A stretch of 16,432 nt of DNA from an archaeon (GCA_027077325.1 JALTGF010000181.1:1-16432); one strand, 5' to 3'. Positions 1 through 6,841 are shown, counted from the first letter of the stretch. Notes: generated by a model not told the origin, from the letters alone. Numbers and translations: made by a program.

Positions 1-19
1 TTAGAGACATAGAAAGAGT

Positions 20-307
20 ATGACAACAGAACACGAAGCAAGGTACTTTTTAACAAATATCAGAGTTCACTTGCAAGATGCAATTGACAAAGAAAACTGG
101 AGAGAAGTTGTTAGGCTATGTGGAAGGGTTGAGGATGCAATTGAGGCCACTAGTGAAAGCAGAGAAGTCAAAGAAGAACTAATAAACCAGGTTGAAGAAG
201 TTGTAAAAAGAGCTGAGAAGAGAGAGAAGCAAGCATGTTATGGAGAGTTTCTAGTGTTGAATACCGATTTGATTAACGAGCTAGGTATACCACCGATGAT
301 TGATTAA
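20..307 (+). CDS. Small helical hypothetical protein
   Basis: This frame encodes 95 residues and I do not recognise the family. The only upstream in-frame codons before a stop (TAG at 2-4) contain no alternative start, so the ATG at 20 is the sole candidate. The protein is charged and looks almost entirely alpha-helical: residues about 8-70 alternate acidic/basic and hydrophobic positions in a way that suggests two or three helices or a coiled coil. The tail is more hydrophobic and ends with Ile-Pro-Pro-Met-Ile-Asp. There is a single cysteine near residue 73 and no signal peptide or membrane segment. It is transcribed in the same direction as the membrane protein at 374, but a TATA-like box lies between them, so they need not share a transcript. 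Function unknown; that it is a gene rests on length, start and codon use consistent with its neighbours. Confidence 0.6.
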   Translation: MTTEHEARYFLTNIRVHLQDAIDKENWREVVRLCGRVEDAIEATSESREVKEELINQVEEVVKRAEKREKQACYGEFLVLNTDLINELGIPPMID

Positions 308-337
308 AAGCATTCTTATTTGGTTTTTATGAAATAA

Positions 338-346
338 TTTAAAAAC
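338..346 (+). promoter_or_regulatory. TATA box of the membrane protein gene at 374
   Basis: A TTTAAAAAC element is centred about 30 bases upstream of the ATG at 374, matching archaeal TATA spacing for a transcript with little or no leader. No Shine-Dalgarno sequence precedes that ATG, which fits leaderless initiation. Confidence 0.5.
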
Positions 347-373
347 TAGCTTGATAAACATGACTAATTAAGA

Positions 374-976
374 ATGGAAATATATCTGCTTTGGGCCGTG
401 ATACTATTGTACGCTGCACAAACAATTGAGATAATAATCAGAAAGATCAGCGGAAAGAACAAGCAACAACAATTGCTATTACTTTTGCCAATAATTTTAA
501 TACCAGCATATGCAATAGGCGGAGGGATATTTTGGTTTTTATTTTTATTAATATCGATATTTTGGTGTTTAATTTGCAGGTCTGCCGATTATGGCTTTAG
601 TTATCACATACCAATGATAATAGCAGGCGGTATTGCGTTTGGCCCAATTGGAGGGATTATTCTTGGAACAATTCCATTTATGATGGTCCCACTTATGATG
701 CCCGATAAAACAGTTATGGATTTAGTTGTGTCATCCATAATTTTAAGTTTAATTGGTGCCATTTCATTTTTATTTGGGTCAAGCGAGGCCCAATTACTGA
801 ACTTTTCAGTTATTGCTTTGATAATTTATAACTTGATTAGAGGTGTTGCATTGTTTGGAAAAATTCCAATGCATAAAATTGCTTTTTATTCAGCGGTAAA
901 CATTGGTGTTAGCTATTTGCTGATAGAAGGATATTTGATAAAATTAATTGAGATGATTACAGGGGGAAGTATATAA
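374..976 (+). CDS. Polytopic membrane protein, unknown family
   Basis: The product is 200 residues and overwhelmingly hydrophobic, with about six membrane segments separated by short polar turns. Residues about 25-34 form a basic Lys-rich loop after the first segment, probably cytoplasmic. A glycine-rich stretch near residues 85-105 precedes the fourth segment, and a conserved-looking Asn-Leu-Ile-Arg-Gly turn lies near residue 153. I do not recognise a named family. The segment order, the Gly/Pro-rich third segment, the Asn-x-Ile-x-x-Gly turn and the last amphipathic helix resemble the 182-residue membrane protein at 14376, so the two may be paralogues. The next gene, a PhoU-domain protein, starts 29 bases after this stop on the same strand, so co-transcription is likely. 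A transport or membrane-anchoring role is possible but not shown. Confidence 0.75.
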   Translation: MEIYLLWAVILLYAAQTIEIIIRKISGKNKQQQLLLLLPIILIPAYAIGGGIFWFLFLLISIFWCLICRSADYGFSYHIPMIIAGGIAFGPIGGIILGTIPFMMVPLMMPDKTVMDLVVSSIILSLIGAISFLFGSSEAQLLNFSVIALIIYNLIRGVALFGKIPMHKIAFYSAVNIGVSYLLIEGYLIKLIEMITGGSI

Positions 977-995
977 ATAAAAAACAAGAAAAGAT

Positions 996-1001
996 GGTGA
1001 T
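996..1001 (+). promoter_or_regulatory. Ribosome binding site deciding the PhoU start
   Basis: GGTGAT, complementary to the archaeal 16S rRNA 3' end, ends 4 bases before the ATG at 1006. It overlaps the alternative ATG at 994, which therefore cannot use it. This favours 1006 as the start. Confidence 0.65.
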
Positions 1002-1005
1002 AAAA

Positions 1006-1779
1006 ATGTTTGAAAAAACAAAAAAGAAAATCCGAGAGTATTGGGAGATGTACAGAATATGGAAGAAACGACCTACAAGCACATTTAAGGAAGTTTCAGA
1101 CATATATCACAAAAGGCCAGTTTTAGATAAGGCATACAAAGATGCAATTGAGATGCTAAAAAGAGATCAGATGATGTTTAATGAGACATGTAATTCTTTG
1201 CTTTATAAGTTCTCATTTAGAATGCCAAAAGAAGGAAAGAACATAATAAAAGTGATATCAAAGGAAGATCAAGCAGTAAATAAATATGAACAAGAAGCAA
1301 GGAGTTTTATATTGGAATATTTAGCTGATAATTCAGCGCCAGATGTAAAATCATCTCTTGTTTTGACAAGTTTGATGATTGATTTAGAAAGATTAGGGGA
1401 CTACACAAAAGACCTAGCAAAAATAACTTTGCTAAATCCAGTAGACCTTAGGGATGAAGGGTATATAAAAGTGATGAGGCGGTATTACAAAACACTTATG
1501 CAAATGTTTGAACTCACAATAGGTGCATTTGTAAATAATGATAAGGAAAAGGCAGAAAAGGTTATGGAAATGAATAAGAAATTTAGAAAAGACACAGATG
1601 GCCTTTTAATAAAGATTGACAAGGATCCAAAACTGAGGAAACGAGATGCAATAACTTATGCCCTATTTACAAGGTACTTTAGAAGGGTTTCTGCGCATCT
1701 TGAGAATATTGCCTCAAGCGTAATTTCGCCATTTCCATATCTAGGATTTAAGAAAAGAAAAGAGACCAAGAAGAAATGA
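1006..1779 (+). CDS. PhoU-domain protein
   Basis: The product is 257 residues when started at the ATG at 1006, which has a well-placed GGTGAT; an in-frame ATG at 994 would add four residues but lacks such a site. The first 50 residues are basic and helical. From about residue 50 to the end there are two repeated helical bundles: one with the pattern Gln-Ala-Val-Asn-Lys-Tyr-Glu followed by Leu-Met-Ile-Asp-Leu-Glu-Arg-Leu-Gly-Asp-Tyr, typical of PhoU-like metal-binding repeats, and a second ending in Arg-Arg-Val-Ser-Ala-His-Leu-Glu-Asn-Ile-Ala-Ser-Ser-Val. PhoU proteins are peripheral membrane regulators, often of phosphate or other ion uptake. No phosphate transporter is present; the only partner in sight is the membrane protein just upstream, so the regulated transporter may be that protein. 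The Lys-rich C-terminus could contact membrane or RNA. Confidence 0.8.
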   Translation: MFEKTKKKIREYWEMYRIWKKRPTSTFKEVSDIYHKRPVLDKAYKDAIEMLKRDQMMFNETCNSLLYKFSFRMPKEGKNIIKVISKEDQAVNKYEQEARSFILEYLADNSAPDVKSSLVLTSLMIDLERLGDYTKDLAKITLLNPVDLRDEGYIKVMRRYYKTLMQMFELTIGAFVNNDKEKAEKVMEMNKKFRKDTDGLLIKIDKDPKLRKRDAITYALFTRYFRRVSAHLENIASSVISPFPYLGFKKRKETKKK

Positions 1780-1818
1780 TAAAGACTTTTGCCAAGCAGC
1801 AAGTGTGGTAGATACGTT

Positions 1819-1826
1819 TTTATAAT
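1819..1826 (+). promoter_or_regulatory. TATA box of the C/D box sRNA
   Basis: TTTATAAT is centred about 25 bases upstream of the 5' terminal stem of the guide RNA at 1847, the spacing expected for an archaeal promoter. It gives the RNA its own transcription start, independent of the PhoU gene that ends at 1779. Confidence 0.6.
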
Positions 1827-1846
1827 ATTAGGTTAACAGTATATAT

Positions 1847-1915
1847 TGTCGAATGAAGTACCGACATCGAGCTGAATCCGAAAGGACATGTAGAATGATG
1901 GGCGGGCTGACGACA
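1847..1915 (+). ncRNA. C/D box sRNA guiding 2'-O-methylation of 16S C1402 and 23S A2503
   Basis: The 69-base RNA has every part of an archaeal dual-guide C/D sRNA. Terminal stem TGTCG (1847-1851) pairs with CGACA (1911-1915). Box C is a variant ATGAAGT (1853-1859), box D' is CTGA (1872-1875), box C' a variant ATGTAGA (1888-1894), and box D is CTGA (1907-1910). Guide 1 (1860-1871), guide 2 (1895-1906) and the D'-C' spacer (1876-1887) are each exactly 12 bases. Guide 1 holds CCGACATCGAG, an 11-base perfect complement of CUCGAUGUCGG in the peptidyl-transferase loop of 23S rRNA; the fifth base from D' pairs with A2503 (E. coli numbering). Guide 2 holds TGATGGGCGG, complementary with one G-U pair to CCGCCCGUCA of the 16S decoding site; the fifth base from D pairs with C1402. 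That cytidine is 2'-O-methylated in bacteria and eukaryotes, which supports the call. The D'-C' spacer can form a small TCC-GAAA-GGA hairpin. Confidence 0.88.
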
Positions 1916-1950
1916 CCAAATAACTTTTAGAAGCACTCTAAATGGCAGTT

Positions 1951-2769
1951 TTATTTATTTTTGATAAAGTAAGTTGTTTTTAATATAACGATGAAAGGCA
2001 GTAGGACAATTGAGTATAATATAATGTTGATCCCTTGTTTATAGAGGAGTAAAGGAAAACCATTGAGTAAGTAAACACCCAACGCAAATGCAGCCGCTTT
2101 AATTATTAGTACTCCCCCGTATAAAACTAAGAAAAACAATATAAGGACAGCTACTCCTTCAAGGTTCTTTTTTACAAAATGATAACTATTTACAATTCCT
2201 TTCCATGCGTTTACTTTATCAATAACAATACTTTGACTTGCAAATAATTCAATTACCAACAGTATTAAAACATAAATTAAAAACAGTATAGATGATAGAA
2301 CAACACCCGCCAAGCCAAAGAGGATAACTAACGGGAATAATAATATAACGCCCCCAATAAGCGCTAACCCCAGGATTATTAGTTTTTTTACAAAGATTTG
2401 TAGCCCATTAACAATAGCAGGAAGTTTAAAGGAAAAAGATAGTTTTTTTGAAGTTAATTTTTTTGCAACTCCAATTGCATACGCTTCTACAAAAGAATTA
2501 AGGATGATTATTAGAATTGAGATAAGTAGCAGTAACAAAAGAAAGTTAAATAATAACTTTGATAGTTCGGACATTGTATTTACATTAGACAAAAGAAGGG
2601 GCATCTTAAAAAAATTAGTAGACGGTACGTGAATATTGAAACTGGTCAGAATGACAATATTTAAAAAAGAACGGAAAATGCCAAGTAATAGAAATGGAAG
2701 TATAATAATGGGATTGTTTAAGTAGAGATTAAATGCAGTCCTAATTGCTTGCCCAATTTTCATAGCCAT
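1951..2769 (-). CDS. Multi-pass membrane protein
   Basis: The protein has 272 residues if the ATG at 2769 is used. An in-frame TTG at 2781 would add four residues and an ATG at 2763 would remove two. A TATA-like TATTTAAAG at 2798-2806 predicts a transcript start near 2775, so 2769 or 2763 fits best. About six hydrophobic segments are visible: residues near 20-45, 75-100, 125-150, 150-180, 200-235 and 245-265. An N-terminal amphipathic helix (Ile-Gly-Gln-Ala-Ile-Arg-Thr-Ala-Phe) precedes the first segment. A Trp-Lys-Gly-Ile followed by Tyr-x-x-Val-Lys-Lys-Asn loop near residue 195 resembles the DUF7544/DUF7847-type archaeal membrane proteins and the membrane domain of glycerophosphodiesterase-like proteins. 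No catalytic motif is visible. The gene is divergent from the CBS protein and convergent with the guide RNA; function unknown. Confidence 0.75.
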   Translation of the reverse strand: MAMKIGQAIRTAFNLYLNNPIIILPFLLLGIFRSFLNIVILTSFNIHVPSTNFFKMPLLLSNVNTMSELSKLLFNFLLLLLLISILIIILNSFVEAYAIGVAKKLTSKKLSFSFKLPAIVNGLQIFVKKLIILGLALIGGVILLFPLVILFGLAGVVLSSILFLIYVLILLVIELFASQSIVIDKVNAWKGIVNSYHFVKKNLEGVAVLILFFLVLYGGVLIIKAAAFALGVYLLNGFPLLLYKQGINIILYSIVLLPFIVILKTTYFIKNK

Positions 2770-2781
2770 TATTAAGAGCAA

Positions 2782-2813
2782 ATATTAAAAAGGATGCTAT
2801 TTAAAGTTAGCGT
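2782..2813. promoter_or_regulatory. Divergent promoter region, membrane protein / CBS protein
   Basis: These 32 bases must serve both directions. ATATTAAAAAGG near 2782-2793 lies about 25 bases before the ATG at 2814 on the plus strand, and TATTTAAAG at 2798-2806 lies about 30 bases before the minus-strand start. Both transcripts would be nearly leaderless, and the two TATA elements nearly touch, so the two directions could compete. Confidence 0.5.
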
Positions 2814-3248
2814 ATGACTCAAGTTAAAGATGTTATGGTAAGGGATGTGAAAGTTATAGATGCAGGAGCTAATTTGCTTGTAGCTGCTAAAACAATGGAA
2901 AAAAATAGGATTGGCAGTTTAGTAGTTGTCAAGAAAGATGAAGCGATTGGAATAATAACTGGAACAGACATTTTGTACAAGGCAGTTGCAAAGGAACTCG
3001 ACCTGAAAAAAACAAAAGTGGAAGATATAATGAGGGCAAAACTAATAACGATAGAACCAGAGGCAGACCTTCAAGAAGCCGCCGAAGCCATGACAAAGTA
3101 TGAGATTAAAAAGCTTCCAGTTATTGCAGAAGATGGCGAACTTGTGGGGATAATAACTGCAACAGATTTATTGAAGCATAGCCCTGACTTTGCCGATGTT
3201 TTAATTCACTTAGAATTGCCACCACAACAACAGAGGTTTGGCGCTTAG
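2814..3248 (+). CDS. Twin CBS-domain protein
   Basis: The 144-residue protein is two CBS modules and little else. CBS1 spans about residues 4-58 (starts Val-Lys-Asp-Val-Met, ends Gly-Ile-Ile-Thr-Gly-Thr-Asp-Ile-Leu). CBS2 spans about 69-124 (starts Val-Glu-Asp-Ile-Met, ends Gly-Ile-Ile-Thr-Ala-Thr-Asp-Leu-Leu). The Gly-Ile-Ile-Thr-x-Thr-Asp signature in both is the usual adenosyl-nucleotide binding element, so the pair probably forms a Bateman module that senses AMP, ATP or S-adenosylmethionine. A short Gln-rich tail ends the protein; there is no attached catalytic, DNA-binding or membrane domain, so it is a stand-alone sensor with unknown partner. Translation is probably leaderless. Its stop codon interlocks with that of the gene at 3245, a 4-base convergent overlap. 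Confidence 0.9.
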   Translation: MTQVKDVMVRDVKVIDAGANLLVAAKTMEKNRIGSLVVVKKDEAIGIITGTDILYKAVAKELDLKKTKVEDIMRAKLITIEPEADLQEAAEAMTKYEIKKLPVIAEDGELVGIITATDLLKHSPDFADVLIHLELPPQQQRFGA

Positions 3249-3724
3249 ATTACTCGATAATGCCTGAGAAGATCCCGAAGTTCACGCGAACGCTTGTCCC
3301 TTTTGTTGTAATACTTTTGTATGCCTTCAATTAAAACATCCAGACCCATAAGCACAATTTTTCCATCTTTGTATTCGTAAACCTCGTAGTCCCACCGCTT
3401 GTTTGTAATTGCCCAAAGTTCGTCTTTTTCAGGGATAAACAGGCCGGCTCGCTCCATATGCTTTGAAACTTCCAGAACAGAGTTAAATGTAAAATTTTGT
3501 ATGCTTGAGTTTGACTCCCGAAGAATTACAAAAATTTTTTTAACAACCTCTTCCTCTTCTTCAAAAGTTAGAAGCGAGGCGACCCTAAGCAAAAGGCCAG
3601 ATGAAAACTTATAAAGCACGCCGGTGCGCACAGACGCACCCTTAAATCTTGCCGCAAATAATGCGGAGACAACTTTCTCTTTATATTCTTGCTTTAATTT
3701 TGCAAGTTTAGCCAATTCAATCAT
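3245..3724 (-). CDS. Hypothetical protein, 159 residues
   Basis: I do not recognise the family. The first 40 residues are a basic helix (Lys/Leu repeats) followed by a segment rich in small residues. Residues about 45-65 contain Thr-Phe followed by five glutamates and Val-Val-Lys-Lys, a strongly acidic turn before a helix. Residues about 105-130 alternate aromatic and charged positions (Trp-Asp-Tyr-Glu-Val-Tyr-Glu-Tyr-Lys-Asp) like a beta hairpin, and the C-terminus is a highly basic helix. No membrane segment, signal peptide or metal motif is visible. It is divergent from the PIN-KH-ATPase with only 48 bases between starts, so both could respond to the same regulator. A TATA-like stretch (TTTTAATAT on the minus strand, near 3747-3755) lies about 25 bases before the ATG. 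The family may be lineage-restricted. Confidence 0.7.
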   Translation of the reverse strand: MIELAKLAKLKQEYKEKVVSALFAARFKGASVRTGVLYKFSSGLLLRVASLLTFEEEEEVVKKIFVILRESNSSIQNFTFNSVLEVSKHMERAGLFIPEKDELWAITNKRWDYEVYEYKDGKIVLMGLDVLIEGIQKYYNKRDKRSRELRDLLRHYRVI

Positions 3725-3746
3725 ATAAAAAAATTAATAAGTGCAG

Positions 3747-3755
3747 ATATTAAAA
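3747..3755 (+). promoter_or_regulatory. TATA element for the PIN-KH-ATPase gene
   Basis: ATATTAAAA is centred about 22-24 bases before the ATG at 3773, consistent with leaderless transcription from that ATG. The same AT-rich stretch read on the other strand is positioned for the gene that starts at 3724. Confidence 0.5.
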
Positions 3756-3772
3756 GGTTCGCATAGGTGAGA

Positions 3773-5359
3773 ATGGCAAGAAATAAAAAAAATGAGCGGA
3801 TTGTTCCAGACACATCTGTTATTGTGAACGGACAAGTGTCAAAACTAATTGAAACAGGAGAGATAGGGGGAGAGGTTATTATTTTAGAAGCAGTTTTGTC
3901 TGAACTTGAAAACCAGGCAAACAAAAAAAGGCCGATAGGATTTGAAGGGCTGGAAGAGCTTTCCAAACTAAAAGAACTTGAAAAGAAGGGCAAGATAAAA
4001 CTAACTTTTTATGGAAAACTTCCAACGCCGGAGGAAATAAAGGCAGCAAGGTTTGGAGCAATTGATGCGCTTATTAGAGATGTTGCCACAAAATTAGATG
4101 CAACCCTTTTAACAAGTGACTATGTCCAATATTTAGCAGCAAGAGCAAGAGGGATTAAATGCGAACATATTGAAGTTAAACCAAAAGAAAAACTCTCAAT
4201 TGAAAACTTTTTTGATGGTGAAACAATGTCGGTTCATTTAAAACTTGATGTGCCTCCAATGGCCAAAAAAGGCAAGCCGGGAAAAGTGCGATTGGTTAAA
4301 CTTTCAGAAAAACCAACAACTGAGAAAGAACTAAGAGATTACGTCAAAGAGATAATTAACTACGGAAGAAAAAACCAGAGCATAGAAATAAGTATGAAAG
4401 GGGCAACTGTGGTTCAGATAGGAAACTACAGAATAGCAATTGCAGAGCCGCCATTTTCGGATGCAACTGAGATAACAATTGTTAGGCCAATTGCAAAGGT
4501 TACCCTAGATGACTACAAACTCTCTGAAAAGTTAATGAGCCGCCTTAGGAAAAAAGCAGAAGGCGTATTTATTTGCGGTCCGCCCGGAGCTGGAAAATCA
4601 AGTTTTGCCGCCGCGCTTGCAGAATTTTACAGAGAAGAAAAAAATGCAATTGTTAAGACAATGGAAAGCCCTCGTGATTTACAGGTTGGGAAAGAGATAA
4701 CGCAGTACAGCCCACTTGAGGGCTCGATGACAAAAACAGCAGATGTCTTGCTTTTGGTTAGACCTGACTTCACGGTCTATGACGAAGTTAGAAAAACAAA
4801 TGACTTTCAGGTTTTTGCAGACATGAGGCTTGCCGGCGTTGGAATGATAGGAGTGACTCACGCTTCATCACCTTTGGATGCCTTGCAAAGATTAGTGAGC
4901 CGAATGGAGCTTGGGCAGATTCCTCTAATAGTTGACACTGTAATTTTCATAAAGGACGCTGAAATTAGGAAAGTCTATGAAACAAAGATGACTGTTAAAG
5001 TGCCCGCAGGGATGATGGAGGCAGATTTGGCCCGCCCGGTTGTTGAAGTCCGCGACTTTGAAACTGGCAAAATTGAATATGAAATTTACACATTTGGAGA
5101 AGAGACAGTGATAATGCCATTAAAAGAAGCACCAGAAGAAGTAATACCTGAAATTTCAGAATCAAAAACAGAATTTATTTTAAACTTTGGGGAGAGGGCA
5201 CAAAAGAAAAACATAACGGCTTATGCCGGAAGAAACTTTTTGTTTAAGACAAAGTTAGGAAAGAGCACAGAAATTAGGCTTAGAAAGAAATCAAAAATGG
5301 GGAAAGCAATTACTCGAGCGATTAAGTATGGGGACAAGATTAGAGGGGTATTGAGCTAA
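3773..5359 (+). CDS. PIN-KH-ATPase (PINA / COG1855 family)
   Basis: The protein has 528 residues from the ATG at 3773; an in-frame GTG at 3767 would add two but lies inside the predicted leader. An N-terminal PIN domain (about residues 8-135) starts Val-Pro-Asp-Thr-Ser-Val and has the acidic residues of the nuclease fold (Asp13, the Glu in Leu-Ser-Glu-Leu-Glu, Asp of Ala-Ile-Asp-Ala-Leu, Asp of Thr-Ser-Asp-Tyr). A KH-like segment follows around 190-235. Then comes a RecA/PilT-type ATPase with Walker A Gly-Pro-Pro-Gly-Ala-Gly-Lys-Ser (about 269-276) and a Walker B-like Val-Tyr-Asp-Glu (about 332-335). The last 55 residues are basic and may form a second RNA/DNA-binding domain. Characterised PINA proteins are hexameric ATPases tied to nucleic-acid processing. 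The order and length fit this family well. Its stop interlocks with the hisS stop. Confidence 0.92.
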   Translation: MARNKKNERIVPDTSVIVNGQVSKLIETGEIGGEVIILEAVLSELENQANKKRPIGFEGLEELSKLKELEKKGKIKLTFYGKLPTPEEIKAARFGAIDALIRDVATKLDATLLTSDYVQYLAARARGIKCEHIEVKPKEKLSIENFFDGETMSVHLKLDVPPMAKKGKPGKVRLVKLSEKPTTEKELRDYVKEIINYGRKNQSIEISMKGATVVQIGNYRIAIAEPPFSDATEITIVRPIAKVTLDDYKLSEKLMSRLRKKAEGVFICGPPGAGKSSFAAALAEFYREEKNAIVKTMESPRDLQVGKEITQYSPLEGSMTKTADVLLLVRPDFTVYDEVRKTNDFQVFADMRLAGVGMIGVTHASSPLDALQRLVSRMELGQIPLIVDTVIFIKDAEIRKVYETKMTVKVPAGMMEADLARPVVEVRDFETGKIEYEIYTFGEETVIMPLKEAPEEVIPEISESKTEFILNFGERAQKKNITAYAGRNFLFKTKLGKSTEIRLRKKSKMGKAITRAIKYGDKIRGVLS

Positions 5360-6633
5360 GATAAAATTTTTAGCAATTCCCCCTCACTAACCAATTTCTG
5401 CTCACCACTTTTCATATCCCGCAGCGTAACCTTGCCTTCCTTAATTTCCTTTTCACCGATGATTACACAGTATGGAATTTTCAATGAACTTGCATAGTTC
5501 AATAACTTGCTTGGCCCGCGCCTCATTAAATCAACATCTGTGTTAATCTTGCTCGCCCTAAGCTTTTGAGCTAGTTTAAAAGCATATCTTCTTGCGCCCT
5601 CACCAATTGGGATGACAAGCACTTTTATTGAATTTAATTCCGGAAACATTTTTTTCTCTTCTAAAATTTCAATCACACGCTCGACGCCAATCGAAATTCC
5701 AACTGCTGGCAAACTTTCCTTTCCGTAAAGTCCAATTAAATTGTCATACCTACCGCCGCCAGCAACAGAGCCGTATTTTTCCATTCCCTTGACTTTTATT
5801 TCATATACAATGTCAGTGTAGTAATCCAACCCACGCGCCAAGCTTAAGTCAAGAGTGAGATAATTATAAATTCCAAAGTCCTTTGCCACTTCAAAAAATT
5901 CTTTTAAGTTTGAAATTGCTTCATTTCTTTTTACCTTGTCCTTAACTTTTTCAAGAATTTCCTCAGGGCTTCCTTCTTGTTGAAGCAAGCCTAAAAACTT
6001 TTCTGCTTCTTGAAATCCTTTTTCCTTTAATTCTTCAATTACTGCTTTTTCACCTTGCTTTTCTATTTTGTCAACTATTCTGAATAGCTCAACTGCGCGC
6101 TTTCTTTCAATTCCGCACCAGTTTGCAAGTTCTTCCATAAGCTCGCGAGAGTTTACCTTTACAACAAAGTCCTTGAAGCCAAGTTCCTTTAATGCAGAAA
6201 TCACAGCAGCAAGAGGATCAGCGTTTGATTCTGGCTCACTTGAGCCAATTACGTCAACATCTGCCTGCCAAAATTCACGGAAGCGGCCTGCTTGAGGTTC
6301 TTCATAACGCCAAACCCTGCCAATTTGATATCTTTTAAATGGCTTTGGGATTTGAGGGTTGTTGGCAACAAACCTTGCCATTGGAACAGTCAGGTCAAAA
6401 CGCAAACCCATTAACCTGTCACCTCGGTCCTTGAACTGAAAAACCTCTTTAACAACTGACTCACCGCCACTTGATTTCGCGCCAAGGACTTCCATTGACT
6501 CAAATGCAGGAGTTTCCAAGGGCCTGTAACCAAAGCGTTCGTAAACTTCTCTTATTTTGTTTAGAACCCAGTTTCTCTTGGCCATTGCCTCTGGGCCAAA
6601 GTCACGAGTTCCGCGAGGTGTTTCAAAGGTCAT
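5356..6633 (-). CDS. hisS: Histidyl-tRNA synthetase
   Basis: This class II synthetase charges tRNA-His. It has 425 residues from the ATG at 6633, the usual length; an upstream in-frame ATG at 6708 lies inside the tRNA-His gene and is rejected. The opening Thr-Pro-Arg-Gly-Thr-Arg-Asp is typical HisRS. Motif 2 lies at about 100-125 with Arg-Val-Trp-Arg-Tyr-Glu. The histidine-specific signature Ala-Arg-Gly-Leu-Asp-Tyr-Tyr-Thr is at 266-273, Gly-Gly-Arg-Tyr-Asp at 293-297, and motif 3 Gly-Ile-Ser-Ile-Gly-Val-Glu-Arg at about 312-319. The anticodon-binding domain fills about 335-425. The gene lies 9 bases downstream of tRNA-His on the same strand, so cutting the tRNA from a joint transcript would leave an mRNA with a leader of only 9 bases and no Shine-Dalgarno site. 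The stop overlaps that of the PIN-KH-ATPase by 4 bases. Confidence 0.97.
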   Translation of the reverse strand: MTFETPRGTRDFGPEAMAKRNWVLNKIREVYERFGYRPLETPAFESMEVLGAKSSGGESVVKEVFQFKDRGDRLMGLRFDLTVPMARFVANNPQIPKPFKRYQIGRVWRYEEPQAGRFREFWQADVDVIGSSEPESNADPLAAVISALKELGFKDFVVKVNSRELMEELANWCGIERKRAVELFRIVDKIEKQGEKAVIEELKEKGFQEAEKFLGLLQQEGSPEEILEKVKDKVKRNEAISNLKEFFEVAKDFGIYNYLTLDLSLARGLDYYTDIVYEIKVKGMEKYGSVAGGGRYDNLIGLYGKESLPAVGISIGVERVIEILEEKKMFPELNSIKVLVIPIGEGARRYAFKLAQKLRASKINTDVDLMRRGPSKLLNYASSLKIPYCVIIGEKEIKEGKVTLRDMKSGEQKLVSEGELLKILS

Positions 6634-6642
6634 TTTTGTTAG

Positions 6643-6742
6643 GGCCCGGGACGGGAGTCGAACCCGTGTCGAGAGATATCTGCAACCCCATGAATTTAGG
6701 GTTGCCACAGTCTCCCAGCATAACCGTTAGCCCACCCGGGCC
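6643..6742 (-). tRNA. tRNA-His(GTG) with 27-base canonical intron and encoded G-1
   Basis: On the minus strand GCCCGGG (6741-6735) pairs with CCCGGGC (6650-6644) as the acceptor stem. The extra G at 6742 faces the discriminator C73 at 6643, the G-1/C73 pair that defines tRNA-His. The T-arm is ACGGG-TTCGACT-CCCGT. The anticodon loop carries T33 (6709), GTG (6708-6706) and G37 (6705). An intron at 6704-6678 splits positions 37/38. The anticodon stem GGAGA pairs with TCTCT after splicing, with one G-U pair. The D-stem has a U13-U22 mismatch, as in tRNA-Pro here. No CCA is encoded. It immediately precedes hisS on the same strand. Confidence 0.95.
6678..6704 (-). other. tRNA-His intron at position 37/38 (bulge-helix-bulge)
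   Basis: The precursor folds into a bulge-helix-bulge. Exon CTGT pairs with intron GCAG as the 4-bp central helix (last pair U-G). The 5' bulge is GGC and the 3' bulge ATA, and intron AACCC pairs with GGGTT as the distal helix. Cutting each bulge after its second base removes exactly 27 bases and joins G37 to A38, the canonical archaeal site. Confidence 0.85.
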
Positions 6743-6757
6743 AAACTTTTCCTTGCA

Positions 6758-6783
6758 TTGGACAAGTGCTTGCATTTGTCCAA
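6758..6783 (-). repeat. Inverted repeat in the tRNA-His leader
   Basis: TTGGACAA (6758-6765) and TTGTCCAA (6776-6783) are perfect 8-base complements around a 10-base loop, just upstream of tRNA-His on its strand. A minus-strand TATA-like GTTTAAAAG (6818-6826) would start transcription near 6796, placing the hairpin in the tRNA leader. It could be an RNase P or maturation feature or a protein-binding site; no function can be assigned. Confidence 0.55.
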
Positions 6784-6841
6784 AAAGTTTTTTGCAAGAG
6801 TTATAGCTTTCGCTCACTTTTAAACTTTTTACAAAAGCAAA

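Noticed and set aside
1896..1902. ATGATGG as box C' of the guide RNA
   Set aside because: It looks nearer to consensus but would leave only 4 bases before box D, too short for a guide. ATGTAGA at 1888-1894 gives 12 bases and the 16S match.
6634..6708. A 25-codon N-terminal extension of histidyl-tRNA synthetase starting at an in-frame ATG
   Set aside because: The extension lies inside tRNA-His, including its intron and T-arm, and the family begins at Met-Thr-Phe-Glu-Thr-Pro-Arg-Gly, matching the ATG at 6633.
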